Origin: Buttiauxella brennerae ATCC 51605
Lineage (GTDB): Bacteria > Pseudomonadota > Gammaproteobacteria > Enterobacterales > Enterobacteriaceae
NCBI RefSeq assembly: GCF_001654925.1
Contig: NZ_LXER01000020.1
Location: 62,001 to 126,000 of the forward strand
DNA: 64,000 nucleotides
Direction of reading: 5' to 3'
In this document: piece by piece, positions 1 through 8,510 of the stretch
How the letters are laid out: the number at the start of each line of letters is the position of its first letter
How positions within the stretch are numbered: the first letter of the stretch is position 1
Program-made: the position numbers and the translations under genes
Notes under the pieces: generated by a model
Told to the model about the DNA's origin: nothing
Databases searched by the model: none
The model's input: only the letters and a program-made list of their open reading frames with translations

Positions 1-326
1 GCATTGCAGGCGTTGCGGGCCTGCTGTTTTACATTGGCATGCTCACGCTACATAACGAATTCATGCTGCTGGGCCTGCAACTGCTGAACGCTATTTTCAT
101 CGGCATTCTGGCGGGTATTGGGATGTTGTATTTTCAGGATTTAATGCCAGGACAGGCGGGAGCGGCTACCACGCTATATACCAATACGACGCGTGTCGGT
201 TGGATTATTGCAGGTTCGATGGCCGGTGTAGTGGCTGAAATCTGGAACTACCACACCGTGTTTTATATCGCGCTGGGAATGATAGCCATCACGGCTTATT
301 GCATGGTGAAAATTAAAGATATCTAG
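1..326 (+). CDS. setB: Sugar efflux transporter SetB, C-terminal part only
   Basis: The open frame enters from the left edge (first full codon at base 3) and ends with TAG at 324-326, so only about the last 107 residues are present. They are strongly hydrophobic and form the last membrane helices of a major-facilitator protein. The stretch [20 protein letters not shown] followed by [14 protein letters not shown] matches the C-terminal half of E. coli SetB, an inner-membrane pump exporting sugars such as lactose and glucose analogues. The downstream order yeiW-efpL is the same as in E. coli, which supports the identity. The stop overlaps the end of the convergent yeiW gene by four bases. SetA or SetC is less likely because of this context. 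Confidence 0.88.
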   Translation, partial: IAGVAGLLFYIGMLTLHNEFMLLGLQLLNAIFIGILAGIGMLYFQDLMPGQAGAATTLYTNTTRVGWIIAGSMAGVVAEIWNYHTVFYIALGMIAITAYCMVKIKDI

Positions 327-577
327 GGCGCAGTCGCAGCTTCCAGATAGATCAGGTAATCCATTGCCTGCTTGCGCGTTGTACCGCACATTTCCCGTGA
401 CGGTTGCAGGTTTGCGCAAACCTTTGGCCTGAGTGGCGAAAGAAAGATTTTACAGCGCATATCATCGCCAAGCTGAACACATAACGTATTGGCTGGTTTG
501 CCATTTGGCATGCCAGGAATCGGGCTTGATACCGAAGGCGCAGTACAACATGCGCCGCAATCTGGACGACAGTCCAT
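323..577 (-). CDS. yeiW: YeiW, small cysteine-rich metal-chelating protein
   Basis: This encodes 84 residues from an ATG at 577. That start is chosen over two upstream in-frame TTG codons because TGGAG lies about eight bases before it and the E. coli protein starts at the same place. The N-terminus has Cys3, Cys7, Cys10 and Cys11 (CRPDCGACC), the signature of the UPF0153/YkgJ-type family of putative zinc or iron chelating proteins. Further cysteines occur in RCKIF and PKVCANL. Function is unknown. It is convergent with setB and overlaps its stop codon, and is divergent from efpL. Identity rests on close similarity to E. coli YeiW and conserved gene order. Confidence 0.88.
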   Translation of the reverse strand: MDCRPDCGACCTAPSVSSPIPGMPNGKPANTLCVQLGDDMRCKIFLSPLRPKVCANLQPSREMCGTTRKQAMDYLIYLEAATAP

Positions 578-744
578 CAACAATACTCCAGTGGGCTGAC
601 AAGGATCAGGACTCTAGCAGTAGCAGTGCGGCTTTACTACGTAGATTTATGCACTATTTGCAATGAAATCCGCTTGCCTGAAAGACGCCTCCCGAGTAAT
701 TTGACGCAATATTTTCGCCCCTCAATTTTTTACAGGAAACACCG

Positions 745-1317
745 ATGCCAAGAGCTAATGAAATCAAAAAGGGTATGGTACTTAATTACAACGGCAAGCT
801 GCTGATTGTTAAAGATATCGATATCCAGGCACCCAGCGCCCGTGGCGCAGCAACGCTTTATAAAATGCGTTTTTCTGATGTCCGTTCTGGCCAGAAAGTT
901 GAAGAGCGCTTCAAAGGTGATGATATTGTCGACACCATCACTCTGACCCGCCGTTACGTTGACTTCTCTTACATTGATGGCAACGAATACGTGTTCATGG
1001 ATAAAGAAGATTACACACCGTATATCTTCACCAAAGATCAGATTGAAGAAGAGCTGCAATTCATTCCGGAAGGCGGCATGCCAGACATGCAAGTTCTGAC
1101 CTGGGATGGCCAGTTGCTGGCGCTTGAACTGCCACAAACTGTGGACCTGGAAATTGTTGAAACCGCACCTGGCATTAAAGGCGCGTCAGCAAGCTCCCGT
1201 ACTAAGCCTGCAACCTTATCTACTGGCCTGGTGATTCAGGTTCCAGAATATATGGTGACCGGTGAGAAAATCCGCATCCATATCGCTGAGAAGCGTTCTA
1301 TGGGTCGCGCAGATTAA
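745..1317 (+). CDS. efpL: Elongation factor P-like protein EfpL (YeiP)
   Basis: This is a 190-residue protein, the same length as E. coli YeiP, now called EfpL. It has the three beta-barrel domains of the EF-P family and acts in the ribosomal E/P sites to relieve stalling at difficult peptide sequences, including polyproline. The tip of the domain I loop carries Arg33 (SARGAATLY), where EF-P proper has a modified lysine. That arginine separates YeiP from EF-P, so no lysyl modification is expected. The ATG at 745 is preceded by ACAGGAAAC at a proper distance. A strong Rho-independent terminator follows at 1362-1391, so it appears to be transcribed alone. Confidence 0.95.
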   Translation: MPRANEIKKGMVLNYNGKLLIVKDIDIQAPSARGAATLYKMRFSDVRSGQKVEERFKGDDIVDTITLTRRYVDFSYIDGNEYVFMDKEDYTPYIFTKDQIEEELQFIPEGGMPDMQVLTWDGQLLALELPQTVDLEIVETAPGIKGASASSRTKPATLSTGLVIQVPEYMVTGEKIRIHIAEKRSMGRAD

Positions 1318-1361
1318 GAAACCTAAAACGAGCCTGTACGGTACGTTGCAAATTGAAGCAA

Positions 1362-1391
1362 GACCCCACGCTTTTGTGGGGTCCTTTTTTT
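1362..1391 (+). terminator. Rho-independent terminator of efpL
   Basis: GACCCCAC and GTGGGGTC form a perfect 8-bp GC-rich stem around a GCTTTT loop, followed by a run of T. It lies 45 bases after the efpL stop. Confidence 0.92.
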
Positions 1392-1734
1392 GTAACGACA
1401 CGACCAACTCAACAAGATTATGCTAAAAATCCTTTCATTTTTAATTATGCATTTTGCAAAACATTGATATTATGTATGCGCCGCTTTAATATATAAATAA
1501 AAACACTATTTCTAATTTTTTGAATTAAAAATCCACATAGTGATCCTTGTCTGTTTATTCTTTTGTTTTTTGCCACAAGTTTAATTGCGTGGCAAAAACA
1601 AAAAGGTTTAAATCTTCCCGCTTAAATAAAATCACCCGCACCACCTGAAAACCACTCCTTATTTACCTGCCTCATTTTTTGAATGGTGCAGGTTAAACGG
1701 GATATTATCTTATTTTTCATTCAAAGGGATTACC
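1392..1734. promoter_or_regulatory. AT-rich control region upstream of the kdgM-like gene
   Basis: These 343 bases hold no gene. The region is very AT-rich, as expected for a regulated promoter of an outer-membrane porin. The most striking element is a long inverted repeat at 1561-1603, listed separately. I could not find a convincing KdgR operator (consensus close to AATGAAAC-N-TTTCATT) or an unambiguous CRP site. The KdgM-like gene has a good AAGGGA ribosome-binding site at its 3' end. Confidence 0.4.
1561..1603. repeat. Long inverted repeat upstream of kdgM-like gene
   Basis: The left arm at 1561-1576 (TTTTGTTTTTTGCCAC) and the right arm at 1589-1603 (GTGGCAAAAACAAAA) are complementary except for one extra base, around a 12-base spacer. 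It lies about 130 bases before the porin start. No T-run follows in either direction, so it is not a standard terminator. An operator or a structured leader are possibilities. Confidence 0.6.
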
Positions 1735-2415
1735 ATGAAATATGGATATGCTTTATTACTGATTCCGTTATTAACAGCGACTGCTCATGCTGGCTATGTA
1801 GATTATAGACATGAATATTATGATGATGGCCGAAATTATGACCGTGTTTATATGTCTCACCGCTTCGCAACAGGATTTGGTGTGGCTGTGGAGGCTGTCT
1901 CACGCTCCGATGACTCGCAATCTAATGATGCACTCAATAACATGGAGAGTAACAGTAACGAGTACACAGCAAGCTACCAGTTTGGCTGGCAGAACCTGGT
2001 CTGGCAACCGGGTATCGCAGTGGAGATGGGTGATAACATAGCCATCTACAAACCTTATATTCGTGTGCAATATAATTTAAATGATAGTTGGTGGACCGCC
2101 TTCCGTTACCGCTTTGAGTATACCCGCCGCAATAGTGATGGGAAAGATGATCGCATGGTTTACCGCCCTGAAGCATGGCTTGGTTATAATATCAATAACT
2201 GGATGTTTGAACTCAATGGGATTTATAAGATTGCCGATAACGAGGAGTTGTACAATAACAAAAAAGAAGATTACGAATACAATTTCCGTGTAGCCTATAA
2301 AATAGGTTCCTGGGTTCCTTTTGTTGAAGTGGGTAATGTTTCCTCTGGTTATAACACGGCGACAACTTCCGATCGTCAAACCCGTTATCGTATGGGGCTG
2401 GGTTATAACTTCTGA
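1735..2415 (+). CDS. kdgM: KdgM/NanC-family oligogalacturonate-type outer-membrane porin
   Basis: This encodes 226 residues. A typical signal peptide of 19 residues ends in TATAHA before the mature GYVDYRHEYYD. The mature part is rich in alternating aromatic and polar residues, as in a 12-stranded beta barrel, and ends in YRMGLGYNF with the terminal phenylalanine used for BAM recognition. The N-terminal YVDYRHEY pattern and overall size fit the KdgM family: oligogalacturonate porins in soft-rot bacteria and NanC/OmpL in E. coli. The convergent neighbour is uxuA, which supports a role in taking up hexuronate oligomers. Specificity within the family (oligogalacturonate or another acidic sugar) cannot be read from sequence, so the symbol is a family assignment. 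Confidence 0.82.
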   Translation: MKYGYALLLIPLLTATAHAGYVDYRHEYYDDGRNYDRVYMSHRFATGFGVAVEAVSRSDDSQSNDALNNMESNSNEYTASYQFGWQNLVWQPGIAVEMGDNIAIYKPYIRVQYNLNDSWWTAFRYRFEYTRRNSDGKDDRMVYRPEAWLGYNINNWMFELNGIYKIADNEELYNNKKEDYEYNFRVAYKIGSWVPFVEVGNVSSGYNTATTSDRQTRYRMGLGYNF

Positions 2416-2512
2416 CCATTAATTATAAAAATTATGAATATTTTCTCTATCTTGATAGTCACTATCATCTGTATTAATTAACAGATCTGCTAATAAGAAT
2501 GTATTGATAATA

Positions 2513-2540
2513 AAAACGCGCCGTTCGGCGCGTTTTTTAT
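2513..2540. terminator. Bidirectional terminator between kdgM-like gene and uxuA
   Basis: ACGCGCC and GGCGCGT form a hairpin with a short GTTC loop. It is flanked by A-run on the left and T-run on the right, so it can end transcripts from both convergent genes. Confidence 0.9.
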
Positions 2541-2554
2541 TACAGCGTGACGAC

Positions 2555-3748
2555 TTACTTCAACAAGTCAGGGAACATGACTTGTTTCAGAGCCAGCTCC
2601 ACACCGCGAACTTCAGCCAGACCTTTCAGACGGCCAATCGCTGAATAACCTGGGTTGGTTTTCTTGTGCAGATCGTCAAGCATCTGATGACCGTGATCCG
2701 GACGCATTGGAATCGGACGCACATCACCAGCATTTTTACGACGTTGCTCTTCAGTCAGAATCGCTTTCACTACCGCAACCATGTTCACATCACCTTGCAG
2801 GTGAGCGCCTTCATGGAAGGTTTTCGGGTTATCTTCGCGGCACGTTGCGCGCAGATGGGTAAAGTGAATGCGGTCGCCGAAGGTTTCAATCATGCGAACC
2901 AGGTCGTTGTCAGCGCGAACGCCGTAAGAACCGGTACACATGGTGAAGCCGTTATAAATACTATCAACAGTTTCTTTCAGCCATTGCATATCTTCAATGG
3001 TAGAAACGATGCGTGGCAGGCCGAGAATTGGACGCGGTGGATCATCCGGGTGAACCGCCAGACGAACACCGACTTCTTCCGCTACGGCAACAATCGCACG
3101 CAGGAAGTACGCCATATTTTCGCGCAGTTGATCTTTATTGATGCCGTCATATTCCGCAAGACGTGCACGGAACTGGTCGAGGGTGTAACCCTCTTCCGCG
3201 CCCGGCAAACCAGCGATGATATTGCGGGTCAGTTTTTCTTTTTCAGCATCAGACATATTGTTGAAGTAGCCCAGCGCCTGGCGCTGCTCTTCTTCGCTGT
3301 AGTCAGCTTCAGCACCTTCGCGCTTGAGGATGTGCAGCTCAAATGCTGCAAAAGCAATCTGGTCAAAACGCAGAGCGCGTGAACCATCTGGCAATTCATA
3401 TTCCAGATCGGTACGTGTCCAGTCCAGAATTGGCATGAAGTTGTAGCACACGGTGTCGATGCCACATTCTGCCAGGTTACGAATGCTTTGCTGGTAGTTT
3501 GCGATATGCTTATCGAAGTCTCCGGAGTGAGTTTTAATTTCTTCGTGCACCGGAATACTTTCTACCACTGACCAGGTCAGCCCTTTTGCTGCCAACACGG
3601 CCTGACGCTCTTTAATGTCAGCAACCGGCCAGACTTCACCATTTGGGATGTGATGCAGAGCAGTAACGACACCGGTCGCGCCCGCCTGACGCACATCATC
3701 CAGAGATACCGGGTCTTTCGGGCCATACCAACGCCATGTTTGTTCCAT
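2555..3748 (-). CDS. uxuA: D-mannonate dehydratase UxuA
   Basis: This is a 397-residue protein very close to E. coli UxuA (394). It dehydrates D-mannonate to 2-keto-3-deoxygluconate in the cytoplasmic glucuronate branch of hexuronate catabolism. It is a TIM-barrel enzyme needing a divalent metal. Conserved motifs include the N-terminal [21 protein letters not shown], and [12 protein letters not shown] with histidine and cysteine ligands near the metal, plus [10 protein letters not shown] near the C-terminus. The ATG has GAGGAA upstream. In E. coli uxuA is in an operon with uxuB and uxuR. Here it is a single gene, divergent from yeiQ, whose product is a UxuB paralogue. The divergent region contains a UxuR/ExuR-like site and a CRP-like site. 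Confidence 0.95.
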   Translation of the reverse strand: MEQTWRWYGPKDPVSLDDVRQAGATGVVTALHHIPNGEVWPVADIKERQAVLAAKGLTWSVVESIPVHEEIKTHSGDFDKHIANYQQSIRNLAECGIDTVCYNFMPILDWTRTDLEYELPDGSRALRFDQIAFAAFELHILKREGAEADYSEEEQRQALGYFNNMSDAEKEKLTRNIIAGLPGAEEGYTLDQFRARLAEYDGINKDQLRENMAYFLRAIVAVAEEVGVRLAVHPDDPPRPILGLPRIVSTIEDMQWLKETVDSIYNGFTMCTGSYGVRADNDLVRMIETFGDRIHFTHLRATCREDNPKTFHEGAHLQGDVNMVAVVKAILTEEQRRKNAGDVRPIPMRPDHGHQMLDDLHKKTNPGYSAIGRLKGLAEVRGVELALKQVMFPDLLK

Positions 3749-3766
3749 CGACAGTTCCTCAGTTAA

Positions 3767-3780
3767 GTTGTCATACCAAT
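3767..3780. promoter_or_regulatory. UxuR/ExuR-like operator half-palindrome
   Basis: Read on the minus strand the sequence is ATTGGTATGACAAC, close to the palindrome ATTGGTATACCAAT bound by UxuR/ExuR in E. coli. It lies 19-32 bases before the uxuA ATG and downstream of the predicted promoter. One half-site is good and the other degenerate. Confidence 0.45.
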
Positions 3781-3803
3781 TCTATAATGCTGTATTGACT
3801 ACT

Positions 3804-3831
3804 ACCATACCGGATTCTTCTTTCTGGTCAA
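3804..3831 (-). promoter_or_regulatory. Predicted sigma-70 promoter of uxuA
   Basis: On the minus strand TTGACC (3826-3831) and TATGGT (3804-3809) are 16 bases apart. The predicted start site would place the UxuR-like motif just downstream. Confidence 0.5.
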
Positions 3832-3845
3832 ATTTTGCGGTGACA

Positions 3846-3867
3846 TTGGTTGATCCAGCTCACATTA
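3846..3867. promoter_or_regulatory. CRP-like site in uxuA-yeiQ divergent region
   Basis: The 22-base sequence TTGGTTGATCCAGCTCACAT plus TA has a perfect right half TCACA and the central GATCnAGnTC of the CRP consensus; the left half is degenerate (TTGA). It lies upstream of both divergent genes, which suits catabolite control of hexuronate genes. Confidence 0.55.
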
Positions 3868-3958
3868 AAGGGATAAAGACAGCAGACCAATTTAATTTGC
3901 TGTCATATAACTTTAGACTGAGCCATGTTACTAATTAGTTAACCAGGATTTGCATTTT

Positions 3959-5422
3959 ATGAACACAATTGCTTCAGTCACGTTACCTGCCGATATTCAA
4001 CAGCCTCTTTATGACCGCAAGGCTTTAAAAACTCGCATCGTCCATTTTGGTTTTGGGGCGTTCCATCGCGCGCACCAAGCGCTGTTGACCAATCGAGTAC
4101 TGAATAAATTAGGGGGTGACTGGGGTATCTGCGAAATTAGCCTGTTTAGCGGCGATAAGCTGATGAGTTCGCTGCGTGCGCAGGATCATTTATACACCGT
4201 GCTGGAAAAAGGTCGCGACGGCAATCAGGCGATTATTGTTGGCGCGGTAAATGAATGCCTGAATGCAAAACTTGATGGCCTTGATGCCATTATTGAGAAA
4301 TTTTGCGAGCCACAGGTCGCGATTGTCTCACTTACCGTAACGGAAAAGGGTTACTGCATCGACCCGGCAACGGGCAAACTCGACAACAACAACGAACGTA
4401 TTATTCACGATCTGCAAAACCCGGCAGAGCCGCACTCCGCGCCAGGAATCCTGGTGGAAGCCCTGAATCGCCGCCGCGCACGCGGGCTGCGCCCGTTTAC
4501 AGTTCTTTCATGTGACAACATTCCTGACAACGGCCATGTGGTGCGCAATGCTGTGATTGGCATGGCTGAAACCCGCAGCCATGAATTGGCCGACTGGATC
4601 CGCGAACATGTGACATTCCCGAGCACCATGGTCGACAGAATCGTGCCTGCGGCAACGCCAGAATCCTTGCAAGAGATCACCGATACATTAGGTGTTGAAG
4701 ACCCGTGTGCTATTTCCGGCGAACCATTTATCCAGTGGGTGATTGAAGATAATTTCGTTGCAGGCCGCCCGGCGTGGGAAGAAGTGGGCGTCGAGATGGT
4801 TGACGATGTGATGCCCTGGGAACAAATGAAACTGCGCATGCTCAATGGCAGCCACTCATTCCTTGCTTATCTCGGCTACCTCGCAGGCTATCAACATATT
4901 AATGACTGCATGGCAGACGAGAATTTCCGCAAGGCAGCGCATCGTTTAATGATGCAAGAACAAGCGCCAACACTGCGCGTTACGGGCGTAAATCTACAGC
5001 AGTATGCCCACAACCTGCTCGAGCGTTTTGATAACCCGGCGCTGAAACACCGCACCTGGCAAATCGCCATGGACGGTAGCCAGAAGCTGCCGCAACGTAT
5101 GCTTGAGAGTGTTCGCTGGCATCTGCAACAGGGTGATGAGTGGCCTTGCCTTGCTTTGGGCGTTGCCGGGTGGATGCGTTATGTCAGCGGCATTGACGAC
5201 GCGGGCAACGAAATTGATATTCGCGACCCATTAGCTGGAAAAATTAAAACGCTGGTCGAAAGTAGCACCCTTAACGAACGTGTCCCTGCCCTGCTCAGCC
5301 TGCATGAAATCTTTGGCAGCGACTTACCCGCAGATGAGCTATTCGTCGAGCGTATCACTGCTGCCTGGAATGAGTTAGGCAAAAAAGGTGCACGTGCTGC
5401 GGTCGCAGATCTGGCCCGTTAA
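3959..5422 (+). CDS. yeiQ: YeiQ, mannitol dehydrogenase-family oxidoreductase
   Basis: This encodes 487 residues from ATG 3959; AGGA at 3945-3948 gives sensible spacing, whereas an in-frame TTG at 3950 would be too close. It is a polyol-specific long-chain dehydrogenase of the mannitol dehydrogenase family. The N-terminal Rossmann region reads VHFGFGAFHRAHQA, and the C-terminal domain has the lysine motif (MKLRMLNGSHS) that supplies the catalytic base. It resembles E. coli YeiQ more than UxuB (GATVDRIVPAAT-type motif as in YeiQ). The true substrate of YeiQ is not known to me. Here it is divergent from uxuA, so a role as a D-mannonate/fructuronate oxidoreductase is plausible, but this is inferred from context. 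Confidence 0.88.
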   Translation: MNTIASVTLPADIQQPLYDRKALKTRIVHFGFGAFHRAHQALLTNRVLNKLGGDWGICEISLFSGDKLMSSLRAQDHLYTVLEKGRDGNQAIIVGAVNECLNAKLDGLDAIIEKFCEPQVAIVSLTVTEKGYCIDPATGKLDNNNERIIHDLQNPAEPHSAPGILVEALNRRRARGLRPFTVLSCDNIPDNGHVVRNAVIGMAETRSHELADWIREHVTFPSTMVDRIVPAATPESLQEITDTLGVEDPCAISGEPFIQWVIEDNFVAGRPAWEEVGVEMVDDVMPWEQMKLRMLNGSHSFLAYLGYLAGYQHINDCMADENFRKAAHRLMMQEQAPTLRVTGVNLQQYAHNLLERFDNPALKHRTWQIAMDGSQKLPQRMLESVRWHLQQGDEWPCLALGVAGWMRYVSGIDDAGNEIDIRDPLAGKIKTLVESSTLNERVPALLSLHEIFGSDLPADELFVERITAAWNELGKKGARAAVADLAR

Positions 5423-5447
5423 TTTAACAATCAATGCCTTTAACCCG

Positions 5448-5465
5448 CTTCACAAGGATGTGAAG
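5448..5465 (+). terminator. Small hairpin after yeiQ
   Basis: CTTCACA and TGTGAAG form a perfect 7-bp stem with AGGA loop, 26 bases after the yeiQ stop. No T-run follows immediately (ATTTTTTGG lies about 14 bases later), so termination is uncertain. Confidence 0.4.
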
Positions 5466-5555
5466 TGCGCTCAGGCTTCATTTTTTGGCAATTGTTGTTC
5501 AGGATAGTGATAATTAACCATCACGTAAGGTTCACTTAACCTGTCCGGAGCGCTT

Positions 5556-6536
5556 GTGACTAAAACCAATCTGATTACCGGTTTTCTCGGTAGCGGTAAA
5601 ACCACCACCATTTTGCATTTGCTGGCAAATAAACCTGAACATGAAAAATGGGCCGTGCTGGTCAACGAATTCGGTGAGGTCGGAATCGACGGCGCATTGT
5701 TGGCCGACAGCGGTGCATTATTAAAAGAGATCCCCGGCGGTTGTATGTGTTGTGTCAACGGGCTGCCGATGCAAGTTGGTCTGAACACACTGCTGCGCCA
5801 GGGCAAGCCCGATCGCCTGCTCATTGAACCCACGGGCCTAGGCCACCCGAAACAAATCCTCGATATGCTGACCGCCGAAGTTTACCATCCGTGGATTGAA
5901 CTCAATGCCACACTCTGCCTGCTGGACCCGCGCCAGTTGCTCGATGAGCGGGCTGTCAGTAATGATAATTTCCGCGATCAGCTCGCAGCTGCCGATATCA
6001 TCATTGCGAATAAAGAAGACCGCGCAAGTGATGAAAGCCGCCTTGCGCTGGCGCAGTGGCAACAGCGTGAAGCTAGCGGGCGTGACATTATCGGTGCGCA
6101 AAACGGCAACATTGACATCACTCTTCTCGACCGACCACGTCAGAACCTGCGCGAGCTTCCTTCCAGCCCGGAACATAATCACAGTCATGCCGCAACACGT
6201 GGTCTTGCAGCATTAAGCCTGCCCGAACACCAGCGCTGGAGACGCAGCATTAACAGTGGTCAGGGTTATGTGGGTTGCGGTTGGATTTTTGACGCCGACA
6301 CACTTTTCGACACAGTCGGGATCCTGGAATGGGCTAGACTGGCCCCCGTTGACCGCGTTAAAGGCGTGCTACGCATTAAAGAAGGTTTAGTGCGTATCAA
6401 CCGCCAGGGCCATGATTTTCATATCGAAACGCAGAACGTAGCCCCACCTGACAGCCGCATTGAGTTAATTCATAGCGGTGACACTGACTGGAATGCGCTA
6501 CAAAACTCGCTGTTGAAACTCCGTTTAAGTTTGTAA
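5556..6536 (+). CDS. yeiR: YeiR, COG0523-family zinc-binding GTPase
   Basis: This is a 326-residue protein starting at GTG 5556, with CCGGAG five bases upstream. It belongs to the G3E P-loop GTPases related to CobW and UreG. The Walker A motif is GFLGSGKTT (residues 9-17). The metal-binding motif GGCMCC supplies Cys63, Cys65 and Cys66, and the guanine-specificity motif is ANKED. A histidine-rich stretch (HNHSHAATRG) precedes the C-terminal CobW_C domain. E. coli YeiR binds zinc and hydrolyses GTP, and is thought to help metal allocation. It is followed 41 bases later by lpxT, as in E. coli. No zinc-uptake-regulator box was recognised upstream. Confidence 0.93.
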   Translation: MTKTNLITGFLGSGKTTTILHLLANKPEHEKWAVLVNEFGEVGIDGALLADSGALLKEIPGGCMCCVNGLPMQVGLNTLLRQGKPDRLLIEPTGLGHPKQILDMLTAEVYHPWIELNATLCLLDPRQLLDERAVSNDNFRDQLAAADIIIANKEDRASDESRLALAQWQQREASGRDIIGAQNGNIDITLLDRPRQNLRELPSSPEHNHSHAATRGLAALSLPEHQRWRRSINSGQGYVGCGWIFDADTLFDTVGILEWARLAPVDRVKGVLRIKEGLVRINRQGHDFHIETQNVAPPDSRIELIHSGDTDWNALQNSLLKLRLSL

Positions 6537-6577
6537 GCCTACCCTTTCACCTTTGTTAAAATATCTCGTGATTTTGT

Positions 6578-7285
6578 ATGAATACTATTCGATTTACTCC
6601 AATCCTGGTGCTCAATGCACTGGGGTTAGCACTATTTTTTAGTTGGTTCCTACCCGAAGGGCATGGTTTCTGGTTTGCCCTGGACTCAGGGGTCTTCCAT
6701 TTCTTTAACCGCGAGCTGGTGAAGAGCCACGCCTTCCTGGTGTTTGTTGCCGTGACCAACAACCGGGTGTTCGATGCCATTTCGCTATTAGCGATGGGCT
6801 CACTGTTTTTCTGTTACTGGCGCAAAGAGTCAGCAACCGGACGCCGACGCAGCGTTATCATGGGTATTGTGATGCTATTTTGCGCAATTATTATTAACCA
6901 GCTCGGCCATTTGATTCCGGAGTCTCACGTCAGCCCAACGCTGTATTTCACCGATATCCATCGCGTCAGTGAATTGCTGCATTTCCCTACGAAAGATGCT
7001 TCGAAAGACAGCTTTCCTGGCGATCACGGATTAATGCTGCTGATTTTCACTGGGTTCATGCTGCGCTATTTCGGCAAAAAAGCGTTCGTTATAGCCGTTA
7101 TTATTTTCCTGATTTTCATCATGCCGCGCATGATGATCGGCGCACATTGGTTTACGGATATCTTTGTTGGCTCGTTATCTGTTGCGCTTGTTTGCTTACC
7201 GTGGGTGCTATTAACCACAATAAGCGATGGGTTAATTAATCTACTGGATCGCTATTTACCAGGCAAAAACAAACCCATTCATTAA
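6578..7285 (+). CDS. lpxT: LpxT, lipid A 1-diphosphate synthase
   Basis: This 235-residue inner-membrane protein of the PAP2 family transfers phosphate from undecaprenyl diphosphate to the 1-position of lipid A on the periplasmic side. Six hydrophobic segments are visible. The phosphatase motifs are KDASKDSFPGDHG (PSGH-type) and RMMIGAHWFTDIFVG (SRxxxxxHxxxD-type, with arginine, histidine and aspartate in place). E. coli LpxT is about 237 residues. Its position between yeiR and mepS is conserved. The start is the only sensible ATG after the yeiR stop. In E. coli its activity is controlled through PmrA by the peptide PmrR rather than by its own promoter; nothing here tests that. Confidence 0.93.
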   Translation: MNTIRFTPILVLNALGLALFFSWFLPEGHGFWFALDSGVFHFFNRELVKSHAFLVFVAVTNNRVFDAISLLAMGSLFFCYWRKESATGRRRSVIMGIVMLFCAIIINQLGHLIPESHVSPTLYFTDIHRVSELLHFPTKDASKDSFPGDHGLMLLIFTGFMLRYFGKKAFVIAVIIFLIFIMPRMMIGAHWFTDIFVGSLSVALVCLPWVLLTTISDGLINLLDRYLPGKNKPIH

Positions 7286-7707
7286 CATAAAATAAACATG
7301 GTTTAACGCTAATCATCAGGGATTGGAAACGATCCCTGATAATTCCGTTCCAACTGCCAAATTCCGTTCGATTTTTAACCCCTTCCATTCCCCAGGCAAA
7401 TGAGTCACCTGCACAGATAAGCAACCGCTATGGTTAACAAACGCGCAATATTACTCATTAGATTTTAACATCACAATTTCTTATAAAAATTCAGTGAAAA
7501 CCACTCGCCATGCCTGTGTTGATGAGGTAACCTCGAGAACGTTTTGTGCTTTTAGCCAATTCATTCGCAGTGTGAATAAATTTGTGCGTCATGCCACAGT
7601 TTTGCTCATAAGCAATTGTTTCATTACGTATAGATAATTAGTCTCGTCACGTTGGTATTTTGTATAACGATATTTATCGTTAAGGACATCAAGGGATAAC
7701 AAACATA
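7286..7707. promoter_or_regulatory. lpxT-mepS intergenic region with hairpin and short direct repeats
   Basis: These 422 bases contain no convincing gene. At 7315-7340 ATCAGGGAT and ATCCCTGAT form a perfect 9-bp stem with an 8-base loop, but no T-run follows. AATTCCGTTC occurs twice (7341-7350 and 7360-7369). The rest is an AT-rich leader and promoter region for mepS, ending in AAGGGATAAC before its start. I could not pick one promoter with confidence. Confidence 0.4.
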
Positions 7708-8274
7708 ATGGTCAAGTCTCAGCCTATTTTGAGATATATCTTGCGGGTAATTCCCGCTGTTGCTGTGGCAGTATTGCTGTCAGCATGTAGTTCGACAAAC
7801 ACCGCAAATATGCATTCTGAGACGCATGCAGTCGGCAATAAAGATGGTTTTTTACTGCAAGCTTCTCAGGATGAATTCGAAGAGATGGTCCGTAATGTAG
7901 ATGTGAAATCACGTCTTATGGATCAATATGCAAGTTGGAAAGGCGTGCGTTATCGCCTCGGTGGTAGTAATAAAAGCGGTATTGATTGTTCTGCATTCGT
8001 ACAGCGCACATTCCGTGAACAATTTGGGTTAGAGTTGCCTCGTTCAACTTCTGAACAGCAGGATTCAGGTAAATCGATTTCACGTAGCAAATTACGTACT
8101 GGCGATTTAGTTCTGTTCCGCGCAGGTTCAACGGGTCGACATGTTGGTATTTATATCGGTAATAATCAGTTTGTACATGCTTCCACCAGCAGTGGTGTGA
8201 CGATTTCAAGCATGGATGAGCCTTACTGGAAAAAGCGCTACAACGAAGCCCGACGTGTATTGAGTCGCAGTTAA
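7708..8274 (+). CDS. mepS: MepS (Spr), murein DD-endopeptidase lipoprotein
   Basis: This 188-residue NlpC/P60 hydrolase cuts the D-Ala-mDAP crosslinks of peptidoglycan during cell elongation. A lipoprotein signal ends in the lipobox LLSAC with Cys27 as the lipidated residue, so it is anchored to the outer membrane. The catalytic residues are Cys94 (IDCSAF), His145 (GRHVGIY) and His157 (FVHAST), equivalent to Cys68, His119 and His131 of the mature E. coli enzyme. In E. coli its level is set by NlpI-Prc proteolysis. The gene has its own long upstream region and a strong terminator downstream, so it is likely monocistronic. Confidence 0.96.
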   Translation: MVKSQPILRYILRVIPAVAVAVLLSACSSTNTANMHSETHAVGNKDGFLLQASQDEFEEMVRNVDVKSRLMDQYASWKGVRYRLGGSNKSGIDCSAFVQRTFREQFGLELPRSTSEQQDSGKSISRSKLRTGDLVLFRAGSTGRHVGIYIGNNQFVHASTSSGVTISSMDEPYWKKRYNEARRVLSRS

Positions 8275-8337
8275 TGCGAACGTTGCAGACAGTTACTCCC
8301 TTGGCTGTACTGCAAAACAACAATATGACGAGACAAG

Positions 8338-8364
8338 AAACGCTGCTTAATGCAGCGTTTTTTA
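8338..8364 (+). terminator. Rho-independent terminator of mepS
   Basis: ACGCTGC and GCAGCGT form a stem around TTAAT, followed by six T. It lies about 65 bases after the mepS stop. Confidence 0.9.
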
Positions 8365-8510
8365 TTGCTTAAAATTCACCCAATTAAACAATTATAAAAT
8401 GATGGTGATTTTCGTTCGAAACTTTATGACGTATTGATAGTTTTTGCGTTATAGTCCAAAAAAACGCAAATAAACAATAAGTCTCTTGCGCCTGCAGGAA
8501 CCATTCAGAC

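Noticed and set aside
433-666. 77-codon plus-strand frame overlapping yeiW
   Set aside because: It is antisense to yeiW over most of its length and has no family features.
1392-1734. KdgR operator upstream of the KdgM-like gene
   Set aside because: I looked for the TGAAAC...TTTCA type palindrome and saw only AT-rich partial matches, so it is not called.
2666-3382. 238-codon plus-strand frame opposite uxuA
   Set aside because: It lies entirely antisense to the well-conserved uxuA gene and has no start signals or recognisable domain.
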